Source: Cochlodiniinecator piscidefendens (lineage in GTDB: Bacteria; Pseudomonadota; Alphaproteobacteria; Rhodobacterales; Rhodobacteraceae). From it: DNA of 64,000 nucleotides. Positions 52,143 to 60,925 of the stretch are shown piece after piece. Below the pieces are notes generated by a model, which saw only the letters and a list, made by a program, of their open reading frames with translations, was not told the origin of the DNA and did no database searches. The stretch covers positions 41,652-105,651 of the forward strand of contig NZ_JAAOIE010000008.1 in NCBI RefSeq assembly GCF_011326755.1, written 5' to 3'. Position numbers and translations under genes: made by a program. The number at the start of each line of letters is the position of its first letter. Within the stretch, counting starts at the first letter, position 1.

Positions 52143-54715
52143 CCGCCGTCAAAAAGCCGATTTCAATTTCTATCGGTGGGCCTGCACGCCCGGCGACCCC
52201 AACACCTGCGGAACCGGAGAAAAAACCGGTTTCTATTGTGGTGACGGATAAACCAAAGCCGAAAAAAGCAGCACCTTTATTGGCGATCCCGCCTGCGGTC
52301 AAAAAAGAGCCTGAACCAAAACCAAAACCGGCAAACCCGGATCTGGATGCGCTGCGCGAAAAGGTCAAAGCGAAATTCCGCGATCGGGCGTTTGAACAAG
52401 CCAAGGCCGAGGCAACGCCAAAGCCTGTGCAAGCCGAAGTTGCCCCCGCGCCGCAACCTATTGAGGTGCCAAAGGCCGAGGTTGCAGCCCCGGTCGTTGA
52501 AAAAGCGATAGAGCAGCCCGCGCCAATTGCAAAAATTGAACCGGTTTCTGTGCCTGCACCTGTGGCAAAGGCAGTCGAAGTAGAACCAGAAACACCTGCT
52601 GATGAGGCAACAGCGCGGGTTGTGCATCGGGCGGATTTGCTGTCGATTTATGCGTCATTGCGTGGGATCGAAGCGTCGGCGTCTGATATTGCGGAGTCGA
52701 TGCTGGTCAATGCGCCGGATGATGTGTCGTCAAATGCGCTGGCGGCTGGGTTGCAAGCGGTTGGCGTGACGCCTGAAATTCACGAAAACGCTAAGCTTGA
52801 TCCAGAGTCATGGCCGGGGTTGGCTTTGATGGTCAACGGTCAATGTGTTTTGGTGCTTGGACAGGTTGAAGACGTCTTAACCGTCTATGACCAAACCAAT
52901 AGTGACAACCGAACCGAAGTTCCGGTCAGCGATTTTGCCCCGGTGTTTAGTGGCACAGTGATTGCGGCCAAAACCAATATTAGTCAGGTGGCGGAAAAGC
53001 ACGTTCCTTTCTTGAACCGCAATCATTGGTTCTGGGGCGAATTCCCACGCTATAAACGCCATATCTCAGAAATCATGCTGGGATCGTTCATCGCGAACCT
53101 GTTGGCGGTTGCGGTGGCTTTGTTTTCTTTGCAGGTCTATGACCGGGTTATTCCACACCAATCCGAAGCAACGCTTTGGGTGTTGGCGATTGGTGCGTTC
53201 TTGGCCATCGGGCTTGAGGGGCTCCTGAAATTTGCGCGGTCGCGCCTGATGGATGGGGCGGGGCGGCAATTGGAATTGTCGGTTCAGCAACGGCTAATGC
53301 AGCGCATTTTGGGCATGCGGTCAGATCGCAAACCCATGCCACCATCGGGTCTGTTTGCGGTGATGCGCGAATTTGGGTCTGTCCGCGAATTCTTTACATC
53401 CTCAACGATTTCGACCATCGCGGATGTGCCTTATATTCTGGTGTTCTTGCTGCTGGTTTCGTCGATTGCGGGCAATCTGGTGTGGCTGTTGGTTCTTGGC
53501 GGTATCTTGATGGTGCTGCCGGGCTACTTCATGCAGAAAAAGATGATTGATCTGACGCGCCAAACCCAAGGCGCAAGCGCCAAAGCCGGGCGGTTGTTGC
53601 ACGAAGTGATCATGGAACATGACACGGTAAAAACGCAACGCGGCGAAGAACGCATTGAACGCCTGTGGGAAGAGTTGAATGTTCTCGCCTCCCACACCTC
53701 AGCCGAGCAGCGCAAGTTATCGTCGATGCTGACCCTTTGGTCGCAGGGTGTGCAGCAGGCCACTTATGTAATGGCGGTGGTGATCGGGACGTATCTGGTG
53801 TTTGCGGGTGAATTTACCGTGGGCACAATTATCGCGACGGGCATTTTGACCAGTCGCACCTTGGCCCCGTTGACGCAATTGACCGGAACAATGGCCCGTT
53901 GGAGCAACGTTAAAAATGCGTTGGATGGGCTGGAGGCGATTGCCGAGGCTCCGCAAGAAAAAGAAGCAGACCGCACCTATCTGCGCCGCGAAAATTTTGA
54001 TGGTGAATTTGAGCTGCGCGAAACAGAGTTTCGCTATGATGAGGATGGCGCGCCAACGCTTGAGTTGCCTGCAATTGCTATTCCGGCGGGTCAGAGTTTG
54101 GCCGTGCTTGGTGCCAATGGGTCTGGCAAATCAACGCTGCTGAAATTGCTATCCGGTCTTTATGGGCCGACCAAAGGTCGCGTGCTGATCGACGGTGTTG
54201 ATATGCTGCAAATCGATCCCAAAGATTTACGCCGCGGGATCGGGTATTTGTCGCAAGACGTGCGCCTGTTTGCGGGATCGCTGCGCGAGAACCTGAACCT
54301 CAACCTGTTGGAACGCGACGACAAACGCCTGCTAGACGCACTGGATTTTGCCGGTTTAGGCCCGTTTGTGCGCGCCCACCATAAAGGGCTGGATCTGGAA
54401 ATCCGCGACGGGGGCGATGGGCTTTCGATTGGGCAGCGTCAATCTATCGGTTGGGCGCGGCTTTGGTTGCAGGACCCAAAGATTGTGCTGTTGGATGAAC
54501 CAACAGCGGCGTTGGATCAGGCGTTGGAAACTGCATTGGTTGCGCGTCTGGGTGAATGGCTAAAAGGGCGTACCTCGGTAATTGCGACGCACCGGATGCC
54601 GATTTTGGCGCTCACGGAACGCACGATGATTTTGCAGGCCGGACGTATGGTTGTGGATGGGCCGCGCGATCAGGTGATGGCGCATCTCGCGCAGACCGAC
54701 GGGAAAAAGGGATAG
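52139..54715 (+). CDS. Type I secretion ABC exporter with long N-terminal extension
   Basis: 858 residues from a TTG start that overlaps the TolC stop (GGAG about 8 nt upstream). Residues 1 to about 160 are rich in Pro, Lys and Ala, with repeated VEVP/APAP-like runs, and are probably disordered. A C39-peptidase-like domain follows (about 165-290) without the catalytic Cys, as in LapB-type exporters. Membrane segments lie at about 315-580. The ATPase has Walker A VLGANGSGKSTLLKLLSGL (about 655), signature LSIGQRQ (about 760) and Walker B IVLLDEPTAALD (about 781). It powers adhesin export through the periplasm-spanning channel. Confidence 0.88.
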   Translation: MTAVKKPISISIGGPARPATPTPAEPEKKPVSIVVTDKPKPKKAAPLLAIPPAVKKEPEPKPKPANPDLDALREKVKAKFRDRAFEQAKAEATPKPVQAEVAPAPQPIEVPKAEVAAPVVEKAIEQPAPIAKIEPVSVPAPVAKAVEVEPETPADEATARVVHRADLLSIYASLRGIEASASDIAESMLVNAPDDVSSNALAAGLQAVGVTPEIHENAKLDPESWPGLALMVNGQCVLVLGQVEDVLTVYDQTNSDNRTEVPVSDFAPVFSGTVIAAKTNISQVAEKHVPFLNRNHWFWGEFPRYKRHISEIMLGSFIANLLAVAVALFSLQVYDRVIPHQSEATLWVLAIGAFLAIGLEGLLKFARSRLMDGAGRQLELSVQQRLMQRILGMRSDRKPMPPSGLFAVMREFGSVREFFTSSTISTIADVPYILVFLLLVSSIAGNLVWLLVLGGILMVLPGYFMQKKMIDLTRQTQGASAKAGRLLHEVIMEHDTVKTQRGEERIERLWEELNVLASHTSAEQRKLSSMLTLWSQGVQQATYVMAVVIGTYLVFAGEFTVGTIIATGILTSRTLAPLTQLTGTMARWSNVKNALDGLEAIAEAPQEKEADRTYLRRENFDGEFELRETEFRYDEDGAPTLELPAIAIPAGQSLAVLGANGSGKSTLLKLLSGLYGPTKGRVLIDGVDMLQIDPKDLRRGIGYLSQDVRLFAGSLRENLNLNLLERDDKRLLDALDFAGLGPFVRAHHKGLDLEIRDGGDGLSIGQRQSIGWARLWLQDPKIVLLDEPTAALDQALETALVARLGEWLKGRTSVIATHRMPILALTERTMILQAGRMVVDGPRDQVMAHLAQTDGKKG

Positions 54716-54719
54716 CACA

Positions 54720-55889
54720 ATGGCGATGATGGATGTTCCAATCGACAGCTCCCTCAAAGGGCCAAGCACAATTATCCGACTGTCTGCGGTTGCAGTTCTG
54801 GTGTTTATCATCTGGGCGGCCTTTGCATGGGTGGATGAAATCGTGCGTGCGGAGGGCGAGATCGTTTCGTCATCACGGTCACAAATCATTCAAAACCTCG
54901 AAGGTGGTATTCTTGCGGAATTGACGGTGCAGCAGGGCGATATTGTTGAGGCGGGTCAGGTTCTTGCGCGGTTGTATGGCACGCAGTTTCAGACGGCGGT
55001 GGATGATTTGCAGGATCAGATCGACACGTTGGAAATCAAACAATTGCGGCTTGAGGCGGAATTATCTGGCGCGTTTGATTTTGAAGCCCCGGATGCGTTG
55101 GCGGCCCGGTCGCCTGCGATTTATGCGTCTGAACGGACGTTGTTGAATGCGCGTCAAACCGATTACGCCAGCCGCCGCGATGGCGCGCGCGACATTCTGG
55201 ACCAAACCCGCGAAGAGTTGCGGATGATGGAAGATATGTTTTCGCGCGAAATCGTGGCGCTGATCGAAGTCAACCGCGCACGCAAAGCGTTTAGCGATGC
55301 GGAAATCCGGTATAATGAACTTTCGACGCAATCAGAGCTGGACCGCGCGCAGGAATATTCGCAGGTGCTTCAGGATCTGACATCACTGCGGCAAAACTTG
55401 CGACTGGCCACGGACCAGTTGGAACGCACCGTTATCACCAGCCCATTGCGGGGGATCGTCAACAGCCTATCTGTCACGACGATTGGCGGCGTTGTGCGCC
55501 CGGGCGAGGAGATTTTTCAAATCACCCCCTTGGGCGAAGAACTGTTTGTTGAGGCCCGCGTGCGCCCGGAAAACATCGCAAGTGTTGAGGCCGGGCAAAC
55601 GGCATCAATTAAACTGACAGCGTATGATTACACGATTTACGGTACGCTTCAGGGGACGGTTGATTTTATTTCGGCAGACACGTTTGAAGATGAACGCAAC
55701 CCAAATGCTGAGCCCTATTATCGGGTGACGGTGCGCGTGGATACCTCTGCGTTTACGCAGCGCCAGCAGGAAATCGAAATCCGCCCTGGTATGCGCGCAC
55801 AGGTCGAACTGCAAACCGGGTCCAAAACCGTTTTGCAGTATCTTCTGAAACCGCTTTATAAATCACAAGAAGCCTTTCGCGAGCCGTAA
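54720..55889 (+). CDS. HlyD-family membrane fusion protein
   Basis: 389 residues. One N-terminal membrane segment (about 20-38) is followed by the lipoyl-like segment EGEIVSSSRSQIIQNLEGGI, a coiled coil of about 150 residues (DLQDQIDTLEIKQL to TDQLERTVI), and the C-terminal beta domain SPLRGIVNSLSVTTIGGVVRPG. AAAAAGGG precedes the ATG. It links the ABC exporter to the TolC-like lipoprotein and ends the secretion operon. Confidence 0.9.
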   Translation: MAMMDVPIDSSLKGPSTIIRLSAVAVLVFIIWAAFAWVDEIVRAEGEIVSSSRSQIIQNLEGGILAELTVQQGDIVEAGQVLARLYGTQFQTAVDDLQDQIDTLEIKQLRLEAELSGAFDFEAPDALAARSPAIYASERTLLNARQTDYASRRDGARDILDQTREELRMMEDMFSREIVALIEVNRARKAFSDAEIRYNELSTQSELDRAQEYSQVLQDLTSLRQNLRLATDQLERTVITSPLRGIVNSLSVTTIGGVVRPGEEIFQITPLGEELFVEARVRPENIASVEAGQTASIKLTAYDYTIYGTLQGTVDFISADTFEDERNPNAEPYYRVTVRVDTSAFTQRQQEIEIRPGMRAQVELQTGSKTVLQYLLKPLYKSQEAFREP

Positions 55890-55910
55890 GGCCGTTTGAA
55901 AGGATAAGAT

Positions 55911-56291
55911 ATGAAAATGGGTTCATGCCTTTGCGGGGCTGTACGGTTTTCGGTCGCGGGTGATCTCTCTGATCCAAGTGCGTGCCATTGCACCAACTGT
56001 CGTAAGCATACGGGGCATTTTGAAGTGTCCACTGATGTCGCGCGCTCTGCCTTGACGATTGAGGGGGCGGAAGCGCTAAGCTGGTATCACTCTTCCGAAA
56101 GGGTACGGCGCGGCTTTTGTTCGACCTGTGGATCAACGTTGTTTTTCGACCCGCCGCACCTAGACTGGATTGGCATTTCGATGGGCGCGTTTGATACCCC
56201 AACCAAGACCAAGCTAAAGATGCATATCTTTGTGGCGAACAAAGATGATTATTACGACATCACCGATGGCTTGCCGCAAAATCAGCAGTGA
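55911..56291 (+). CDS. GFA/CENP-V domain zinc protein
   Basis: 126 residues. Zinc-binding cysteines are seen in GSCLCGAVRFSVAG, CHCTNCRKHTGHFEV and RGFCSTCGSTLFF, the full GFA pattern. The family includes glutathione-dependent formaldehyde-activating enzymes, but most members are uncharacterised. AAGGAT precedes the ATG. It lies 21 bp after hlyD and may be read with it, without an evident functional link. The formaldehyde dehydrogenase gene is 25 kb away. Confidence 0.85.
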   Translation: MKMGSCLCGAVRFSVAGDLSDPSACHCTNCRKHTGHFEVSTDVARSALTIEGAEALSWYHSSERVRRGFCSTCGSTLFFDPPHLDWIGISMGAFDTPTKTKLKMHIFVANKDDYYDITDGLPQNQQ

Positions 56292-56301
56292 TCAAAATAA
56301 A

Positions 56302-56335
56302 AAAGGCCAATGTCCATTTCTGAACATTGGCCTTT
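56302..56335 (-). terminator. Bidirectional terminator between GFA and protease genes
   Basis: AAAGGCCAATGT (56302-56313) and ACATTGGCCTTT (56324-56335) form a perfect 12-bp stem with a 10-nt loop. On the minus strand it is followed by a T-rich run and should stop the protease gene; on the plus strand the T-tail is weak. Confidence 0.82.
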
Positions 56336-56357
56336 GACGGAGAAAACGGGGTGGGGG

Positions 56358-57059
56358 TTAGCCCGCTTCTCTGAGCATTTGAGTCAATTGACCCTCTAGT
56401 GTTGTACCAATTGAAACCGCGCGATTGTTGACTTCGGCTTTGGCGGAAATCACGGATACCAATCTCGGGCGGGCCCCTGCGCTGAACAGAAACACAGGGG
56501 CACCTGAGGCGCCAAATTCAACCTCGCATGACATCACAAGCGTATCGTGACGGCTGGCTAAAATTTGGCATGGCTGCTGGATGCTGGCAGACTCCGAGCG
56601 GCCTTGGGCGTAGGAAATAACACCGAGCCGATCCCCGGCGTTGGGGCGGGTGTCGGTGAGGAAGGGTTCGATTGTTCCGTGATCAATCGGTGAACGCAAA
56701 CGCAGCACCGCGAGATCATTCCCGATCTGAGATTCACCACGGGTGCGGTGGTCATAGTCGGGGTGAATGACGGCGGCAAGAATTCCGCGGGTCGCAATGG
56801 CGCGGCCATTGTGAAGCCCAGCCTGAAATTCGATCTGTGTCGGGTCAACACGTCGGCCGGTGCGCTGATTGTACATACAATGCGCGGCGGTCAGAACAAT
56901 GTCTGTGGCAATCAATGTGCCGGTACACATACTGTTTCCGGCAATGTTCAGTCGGCCGACGGCCCCCCAGCGATCAGACTGAGTGACGGTTGACGGTTGG
57001 CTTTGGGCTACGGCGTTGGTGCCGAAGCAAAGCGCTATGATAAATAATATAACTCGCAT
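56358..57059 (-). CDS. Secreted trypsin-like serine protease
   Basis: 233 residues with a Sec signal peptide (MRVILFIIALCFGTNAVAQ). The S1 triad is visible: His in VLTAAHCMYN, Asp in GNDLAVLRLRSP, and Ser in GASGAPVFLFSAG, with the nucleophile motif GASGAP in place of the more usual GDSGGP. GGAGGAAAC precedes the ATG. It is a single gene with its own terminator. Short for the family, with no PDZ domain. Target unknown. Confidence 0.86.
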   Translation of the reverse strand: MRVILFIIALCFGTNAVAQSQPSTVTQSDRWGAVGRLNIAGNSMCTGTLIATDIVLTAAHCMYNQRTGRRVDPTQIEFQAGLHNGRAIATRGILAAVIHPDYDHRTRGESQIGNDLAVLRLRSPIDHGTIEPFLTDTRPNAGDRLGVISYAQGRSESASIQQPCQILASRHDTLVMSCEVEFGASGAPVFLFSAGARPRLVSVISAKAEVNNRAVSIGTTLEGQLTQMLREAG

Positions 57060-57433
57060 GTTTCCTCCATCGGTCTGATCAGTGTTCGATGAAAGGTGAG
57101 GCCGAAATGCGGCAAAAAACTGCGACGTTAAGGCAATCGTAAGGGTTGTTCGTGTCCTTAGAAAATGCGCCTTATTTTATTGGGGTATCGTGCCGGTGAA
57201 AAAAATCAGAGCAATTAAGATTTGTTGTTTTTGGTGGGAAAACCGTCACTGAATCAATCTTGATTGGGGCAGGCTACGCGACGAATGAGACCTGTTTCAG
57301 GGGAAAGAACGGATTCGTTTCCCCATTTGATTAATCATCTGAAGATCGTGTCTTTGGGATGATTCCGGTGTCTTGTTCGATGGAAATGCGCACCTATATA
57401 AACAGCGATAGATATAGAAGGATGAGAAAACAT
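57060..57433. other. Intergenic region, protease to zinc-ribbon gene
   Basis: 374 bp without a supported gene. AATCAATCTTGATT (57252-57265) is a palindrome with a 2-bp centre. GGGGAAA (57300-57306) and TTTCCCC (57318-57324) form a hairpin without a T-run. The region presumably holds divergent promoters; no assignment can be made. Confidence 0.45.
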
Positions 57434-57688
57434 ATGCAGTGCCCGTTAGACGGAACGCAATTGGTCATGTCTGACCGAAATGGTGTTGAAATCGATTATT
57501 GCCCACAATGCCGCGGTGTTTGGCTTGATCGCGGTGAGTTGGATAAAATCATCGAACGCAGCGTTGTCCAACAGGCACCAGCGGCCTCTAAGTATGATGC
57601 GCCGCGCGACGACCGCTATAGGGACGATGATCGCCCCCGTAAAAAGAAAAAGCGTGAGAGCTTTTTAAGCGAGCTTTTCGACTTCTAA
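57434..57688 (+). CDS. Zinc-ribbon (TFIIB-type) small protein
   Basis: 84 residues from ATG 57434, chosen because AAGGATG lies 9 nt upstream and because the protein then begins directly with the ribbon MQCPLDGTQLVMSDR. The second zinc pair is in CPQCRGVWLDRGELDKII. The C-terminal half is charged, with a Lys/Arg run (RPRKKKKRESF) before SELFDF. It belongs to a widespread small family of unknown function. An in-frame upstream start (57359) would add 25 residues. Confidence 0.8.
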   Translation: MQCPLDGTQLVMSDRNGVEIDYCPQCRGVWLDRGELDKIIERSVVQQAPAASKYDAPRDDRYRDDDRPRKKKKRESFLSELFDF

Positions 57689-57702
57689 ATCGAAGCCTGT
57701 TT

Positions 57703-57725
57703 GCCCGGCTGATTTACGGCCGGGC
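57703..57725. terminator. Hairpin between zinc-ribbon and XRE-cupin genes
   Basis: GCCCGGC (57703-57709) and GCCGGGC (57719-57725) pair around a 9-nt loop between two convergent genes. No T-run on either side, so a weak or structural element. Confidence 0.4.
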
Positions 57726-57735
57726 CACAAATGAT

Positions 57736-58356
57736 CTATGTGGTTTCGAGAGAGACCCACAGCACCATGGCGTCTTCTTCGCTGATTGAGATACAGCCGT
57801 GCCCCATGCCACTGTCATAATATACTGAATCCCCGGCGCTAAGATTAAGTGGGCGATAGTGTTCTGTATAAAGTGTGACATCGCCACTGAGGACAAACAT
57901 GAATTCCTCGCCACGGTGACGAATCCAATCCCCAAATTCCGAAATGTCGCGTGCTTTGATCTGGCTGATGTAAGGCACCATGCTTTTACTGGTTAACTCG
58001 GTGCAGAGCAATTCATGCGAATAGGTTTGCGTGGATTTGCGTTCACCTTGCCCATTGCGCGTGACATCACGGCGTCCCGAGATATCTGATTTCCCAGATT
58101 GTAAGAACAGATTAGGTGTCTCAAGCTGGAGCGCCTCTGTCAGTCTTCGGATGATATCGAAGCTTGGTTTTGTCTGGTTGTTTTCGATTTTTGAGAGGGT
58201 CGAGCGGCCGATTCCTGCACGCTGTCCTGTTTCCTCTAGTGTCCATCCCTGACGCTTTCGCGCCTCGCGCACCATCTGTCCTAGTTCGGCCAAATCCGGT
58301 GCGGCCTTGGAAATTTCTGCGCCGAGCGCTTCGTCCTCGGGATGTTCAATGATCAT
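57736..58356 (-). CDS. XRE-family regulator with cupin domain
   Basis: 206 residues. The helix-turn-helix (REARKRQGWTLEETGQRAGI then STLSKIENNQTKPSFDII) spans about residues 30-75. The C-terminal cupin (about 125-200) has HRGEEFMFVLSGDVTLYTE and DSVYYDSGMGHGCIS. Regulators of this kind often sense small amino acids or amines and control neighbouring catabolic genes. It diverges from lpdA by 170 bp, so the glycine-cleavage module is a likely target. The ribosome-binding site is weak. Confidence 0.86.
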   Translation of the reverse strand: MIIEHPEDEALGAEISKAAPDLAELGQMVREARKRQGWTLEETGQRAGIGRSTLSKIENNQTKPSFDIIRRLTEALQLETPNLFLQSGKSDISGRRDVTRNGQGERKSTQTYSHELLCTELTSKSMVPYISQIKARDISEFGDWIRHRGEEFMFVLSGDVTLYTEHYRPLNLSAGDSVYYDSGMGHGCISISEEDAMVLWVSLETT

Positions 58357-58482
58357 TTTTCGTTCGCTTTCTGTTGGTTAGCACAATCTAGTGCATTCTC
58401 AAATTTCAGTCAAATTTCCTTGATGTTTGTTTTTGTTGCTATGGATGGAAAATTCCACTAAAGGAAACACAGAGGAAACTTA

Positions 58483-58515
58483 ATGGCGATTCCAGTTGAA
58501 ATAGCGTCGCAATAG
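58483..58515 (+). CDS. Possible leader peptide ORF before lpdA
   Basis: An ATG with a strong AGAGGAAA site upstream opens a 10-residue frame, MAIPVEIASQ, ending TAG at 58513-58515. The stop overlaps the start of the lpdA ribosome-binding site (TAGGGAG), so translation of the two could be coupled. Too short to judge by composition. It could be a leader, a remnant, or chance. Confidence 0.35.
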   Translation: MAIPVEIASQ

Positions 58516-58526
58516 GGAGAAATCCG

Positions 58527-59921
58527 ATGGCTGAATATGATCTCGTAGTGATTGGCGGTGGTCCGGGCGGATATGTTGCGTCAATTCGTGCTGCGCAGTT
58601 GGGTCTAAAAGTGGCCTGCGTGGAAGGGCGAGGGGCCTTAGGGGGCACTTGTCTGAACGTTGGTTGTATTCCGTCAAAGGCTTTGCTGACGTCTTCGGCT
58701 AAATTCGCGGAGCTTTCTCATCTGGCGGGGCACGGGATTTCTGTTGATGGTGTTTGGCTTGATGTGAGCGGCATGATGGGCCGTAAGGAAAAGATCGTTG
58801 CCGATCTGACCAAAGGCATCGAATTTCTCTTTAAGAAAAATGGCGTTGAGTATGTGCAGGGCTGGGGGTCTATCCCGGCTGCTGGCACTGTTTCCGTCAA
58901 AACTGAAGATGGTGATTTATCATTATCTGCAAAAAACATTCTTGTTGCCACCGGTTCTGAACCAACGCCGCTCCCTGGTGTGGTGACGGACGAGGTGGAC
59001 GTGCTGAGCAGCACCGGCGCTTTGTCTTTGGAAGAGGTTCCAAAGCGCATGGTGGTGATCGGCGCCGGCGTGATTGGGCTTGAGTTAGGCCAAGTCTGGT
59101 CACGCCTTGGCGCCCAAGTGACCGTGGTTGAATATCTGGATCGTATCCTACCGGGGATGGACGGCGAGATCGCAAAACTATCACAACGTGCGCTGAGCAA
59201 ACGCGGTTTGAAGTTTTCTTTGGGGCGCAAAGTTCTGGGCGTTGAAAAAGGCGAAGATGGTCTAACACTGGCACTTGAACGTGTTGGCAAAGATAAAAAA
59301 GAAGAATTGGTTGCGGACAAAGTTTTGGTCGCGATTGGGCGTCGCCCGGTGATCAATGGTCTTGGGCTTGAGGCGCTTGGCGTGAACGTCAATGGTCGCG
59401 GGTTTATCGAAGTTGACGAAAACTTCCAAACTTCCGTTGCTGGCGTTTATGCGATTGGCGACTGTATCCCCGGCCCGATGCTTGCGCACAAAGCAGAAGA
59501 AGACGGCGTTGCCTGTGTTGAAACCTTAGCGGGTGAACACGGCCATGTTGATTATAACACTGTGCCGGGTGTGGTTTACACAGACCCCGAAGTTGCCTCT
59601 GTCGGTTTACCAGAAGAGGCACTGAAAGAAAGCGGTGTGGATTACATCGTCGGTAAATTCAGCTTTATGGCGAATTCCCGCGCGCGTTCTATTGGCGAAA
59701 CCGATGGGATGGTCAAAGTTCTGGCAGACCCTTCTGGCAAGATCTTAGGCGCGCATATTGTTGGGGCTCATGGTGGTGATTTGATCGCTGAACTGGTTCT
59801 GGCGATGGTCAAAGGCGCCACTGTTGAAGAGGTCGCACGCACATGCCACGCCCACCCTGCAATGGGCGAAGCGGTGAAAGAAGCCTGTCTTGATGCGCTC
59901 AACCGCGCGATCCACGCGTAA
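58527..59921 (+). CDS. lpdA: Dihydrolipoyl dehydrogenase (E3 / L-protein)
   Basis: 464 residues, FAD flavoprotein. The FAD motif [20 protein letters not shown] is at the N-terminus, and the redox-active disulphide is in [16 protein letters not shown]. The NAD motif is [19 protein letters not shown], the second FAD block [20 protein letters not shown], and the C-terminal His-Glu pair [13 protein letters not shown]. It reoxidises dihydrolipoamide on GcvH or on 2-oxoacid dehydrogenases. GGGAG precedes the ATG. The lipA gene follows 13 bp later, and gcvTH are a few genes further on. Confidence 0.94.
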   Translation: MAEYDLVVIGGGPGGYVASIRAAQLGLKVACVEGRGALGGTCLNVGCIPSKALLTSSAKFAELSHLAGHGISVDGVWLDVSGMMGRKEKIVADLTKGIEFLFKKNGVEYVQGWGSIPAAGTVSVKTEDGDLSLSAKNILVATGSEPTPLPGVVTDEVDVLSSTGALSLEEVPKRMVVIGAGVIGLELGQVWSRLGAQVTVVEYLDRILPGMDGEIAKLSQRALSKRGLKFSLGRKVLGVEKGEDGLTLALERVGKDKKEELVADKVLVAIGRRPVINGLGLEALGVNVNGRGFIEVDENFQTSVAGVYAIGDCIPGPMLAHKAEEDGVACVETLAGEHGHVDYNTVPGVVYTDPEVASVGLPEEALKESGVDYIVGKFSFMANSRARSIGETDGMVKVLADPSGKILGAHIVGAHGGDLIAELVLAMVKGATVEEVARTCHAHPAMGEAVKEACLDALNRAIHA

Positions 59922-59934
59922 GGGGTTGCCAGAT

Positions 59935-60897
59935 ATGACCATCCAGCTGCGTCCACGCCACCCGGAAAAAGCCCACAAGGCCGACACTGCGATCCCGCGC
60001 AAACCGAGCTGGATTCGACTGAAAAAGATTGAATCAAACGAATACTATGAAACCCGCCGCATCATGCGTGACAATAATCTGTCTACTGTATGCGAAGAGG
60101 CAGCCTGCCCAAACATTGGTGAATGTTGGTCTAAGCGTCACGCGACTATGATGATCATGGGCGAAACCTGTACGCGGGGTTGTACGTTTTGCAATGTTTC
60201 AACGGGTAAACCGGATGCTCTGGATGCGTTTGAACCGGGTCGGGTTGCGGCTGCGGTCAAAAAGCTGGGATTGCGTCACGTTGTGATCACATCAGTGGAC
60301 CGTGATGACTTGGCGGATGGCGGTGCGGATCATATCGCGCAAACCATTCGCGCTGTGCGCCACCAAACACCTGACACCACGATTGAGGTTCTGACGCCGG
60401 ATTTTCTGGGCAAAGGGGACGCCGGCCAAATCGTTTATGACGCTGCACCGGATGTGTTCAATCACAATCTTGAAACTGTGCCGCGTCTTTATACGACGGT
60501 GCGTCCGGGTGCGCGTTACTATCAATCGTTGCGCTTATTGGATGATGCAAAGCGCGCCAATCCTGAAATTTTTACGAAATCCGGTCTCATGGTTGGGCTT
60601 GGTGAAAGTTTGGAAGAGGTCAAACAGGTCATGGATGATCTGCGCGCCGCCAATGTCGATTTTCTAACAGTTGGGCAATATCTGCAGCCCACCGCAAAAC
60701 ACCACGCTATTGATCGTTTTTGGACCCCTGAGGAGTTTGAAAAGCTTGAGATAGCAGCCCGCGCTAAGGGATTTTTAGGCGTGTCAGCAACACCGCTTAC
60801 GCGGTCTTCTTTTCACGCGGATGAGGATTTCGCAGCGTTGAAAGACGCGCGGAAAAAGGCGTTGTCCAATAGGGCAGCAAACGAACTGACGATCTAA
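59935..60897 (+). CDS. lipA: Lipoyl synthase
   Basis: 320 residues from ATG 59935, with AAGGGG upstream; an in-frame ATG inside lpdA is rejected. The radical SAM cluster is [10 protein letters not shown], and the auxiliary Fe-S cluster cysteines are in [12 protein letters not shown]. The family segment [20 protein letters not shown] and a C-terminal RSSF motif ([11 protein letters not shown]) are present. It inserts sulphur into octanoyl groups on H-protein and E2 subunits. Its place here, between lpdA and gcvTH genes, suggests a role in maturing GcvH. A second chromosomal lipA may exist. Confidence 0.94.
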   Translation: MTIQLRPRHPEKAHKADTAIPRKPSWIRLKKIESNEYYETRRIMRDNNLSTVCEEAACPNIGECWSKRHATMMIMGETCTRGCTFCNVSTGKPDALDAFEPGRVAAAVKKLGLRHVVITSVDRDDLADGGADHIAQTIRAVRHQTPDTTIEVLTPDFLGKGDAGQIVYDAAPDVFNHNLETVPRLYTTVRPGARYYQSLRLLDDAKRANPEIFTKSGLMVGLGESLEEVKQVMDDLRAANVDFLTVGQYLQPTAKHHAIDRFWTPEEFEKLEIAARAKGFLGVSATPLTRSSFHADEDFAALKDARKKALSNRAANELTI

Positions 60898-60925
60898 TCG
60901 GAAAACGCAAACAGGGAGGGAAACC

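Noticed and set aside
52139..54715. C39 peptidase activity in the type I exporter
   Set aside because: The domain fold is recognisable, but no Cys is found at the expected catalytic position, as in LapB-type exporters.
58357..60925. Glycine riboswitch before lpdA or the symporter gene
   Set aside because: Only 28 bp separate lipA from the symporter, and the 170 bp before lpdA show none of the conserved glycine-aptamer blocks.
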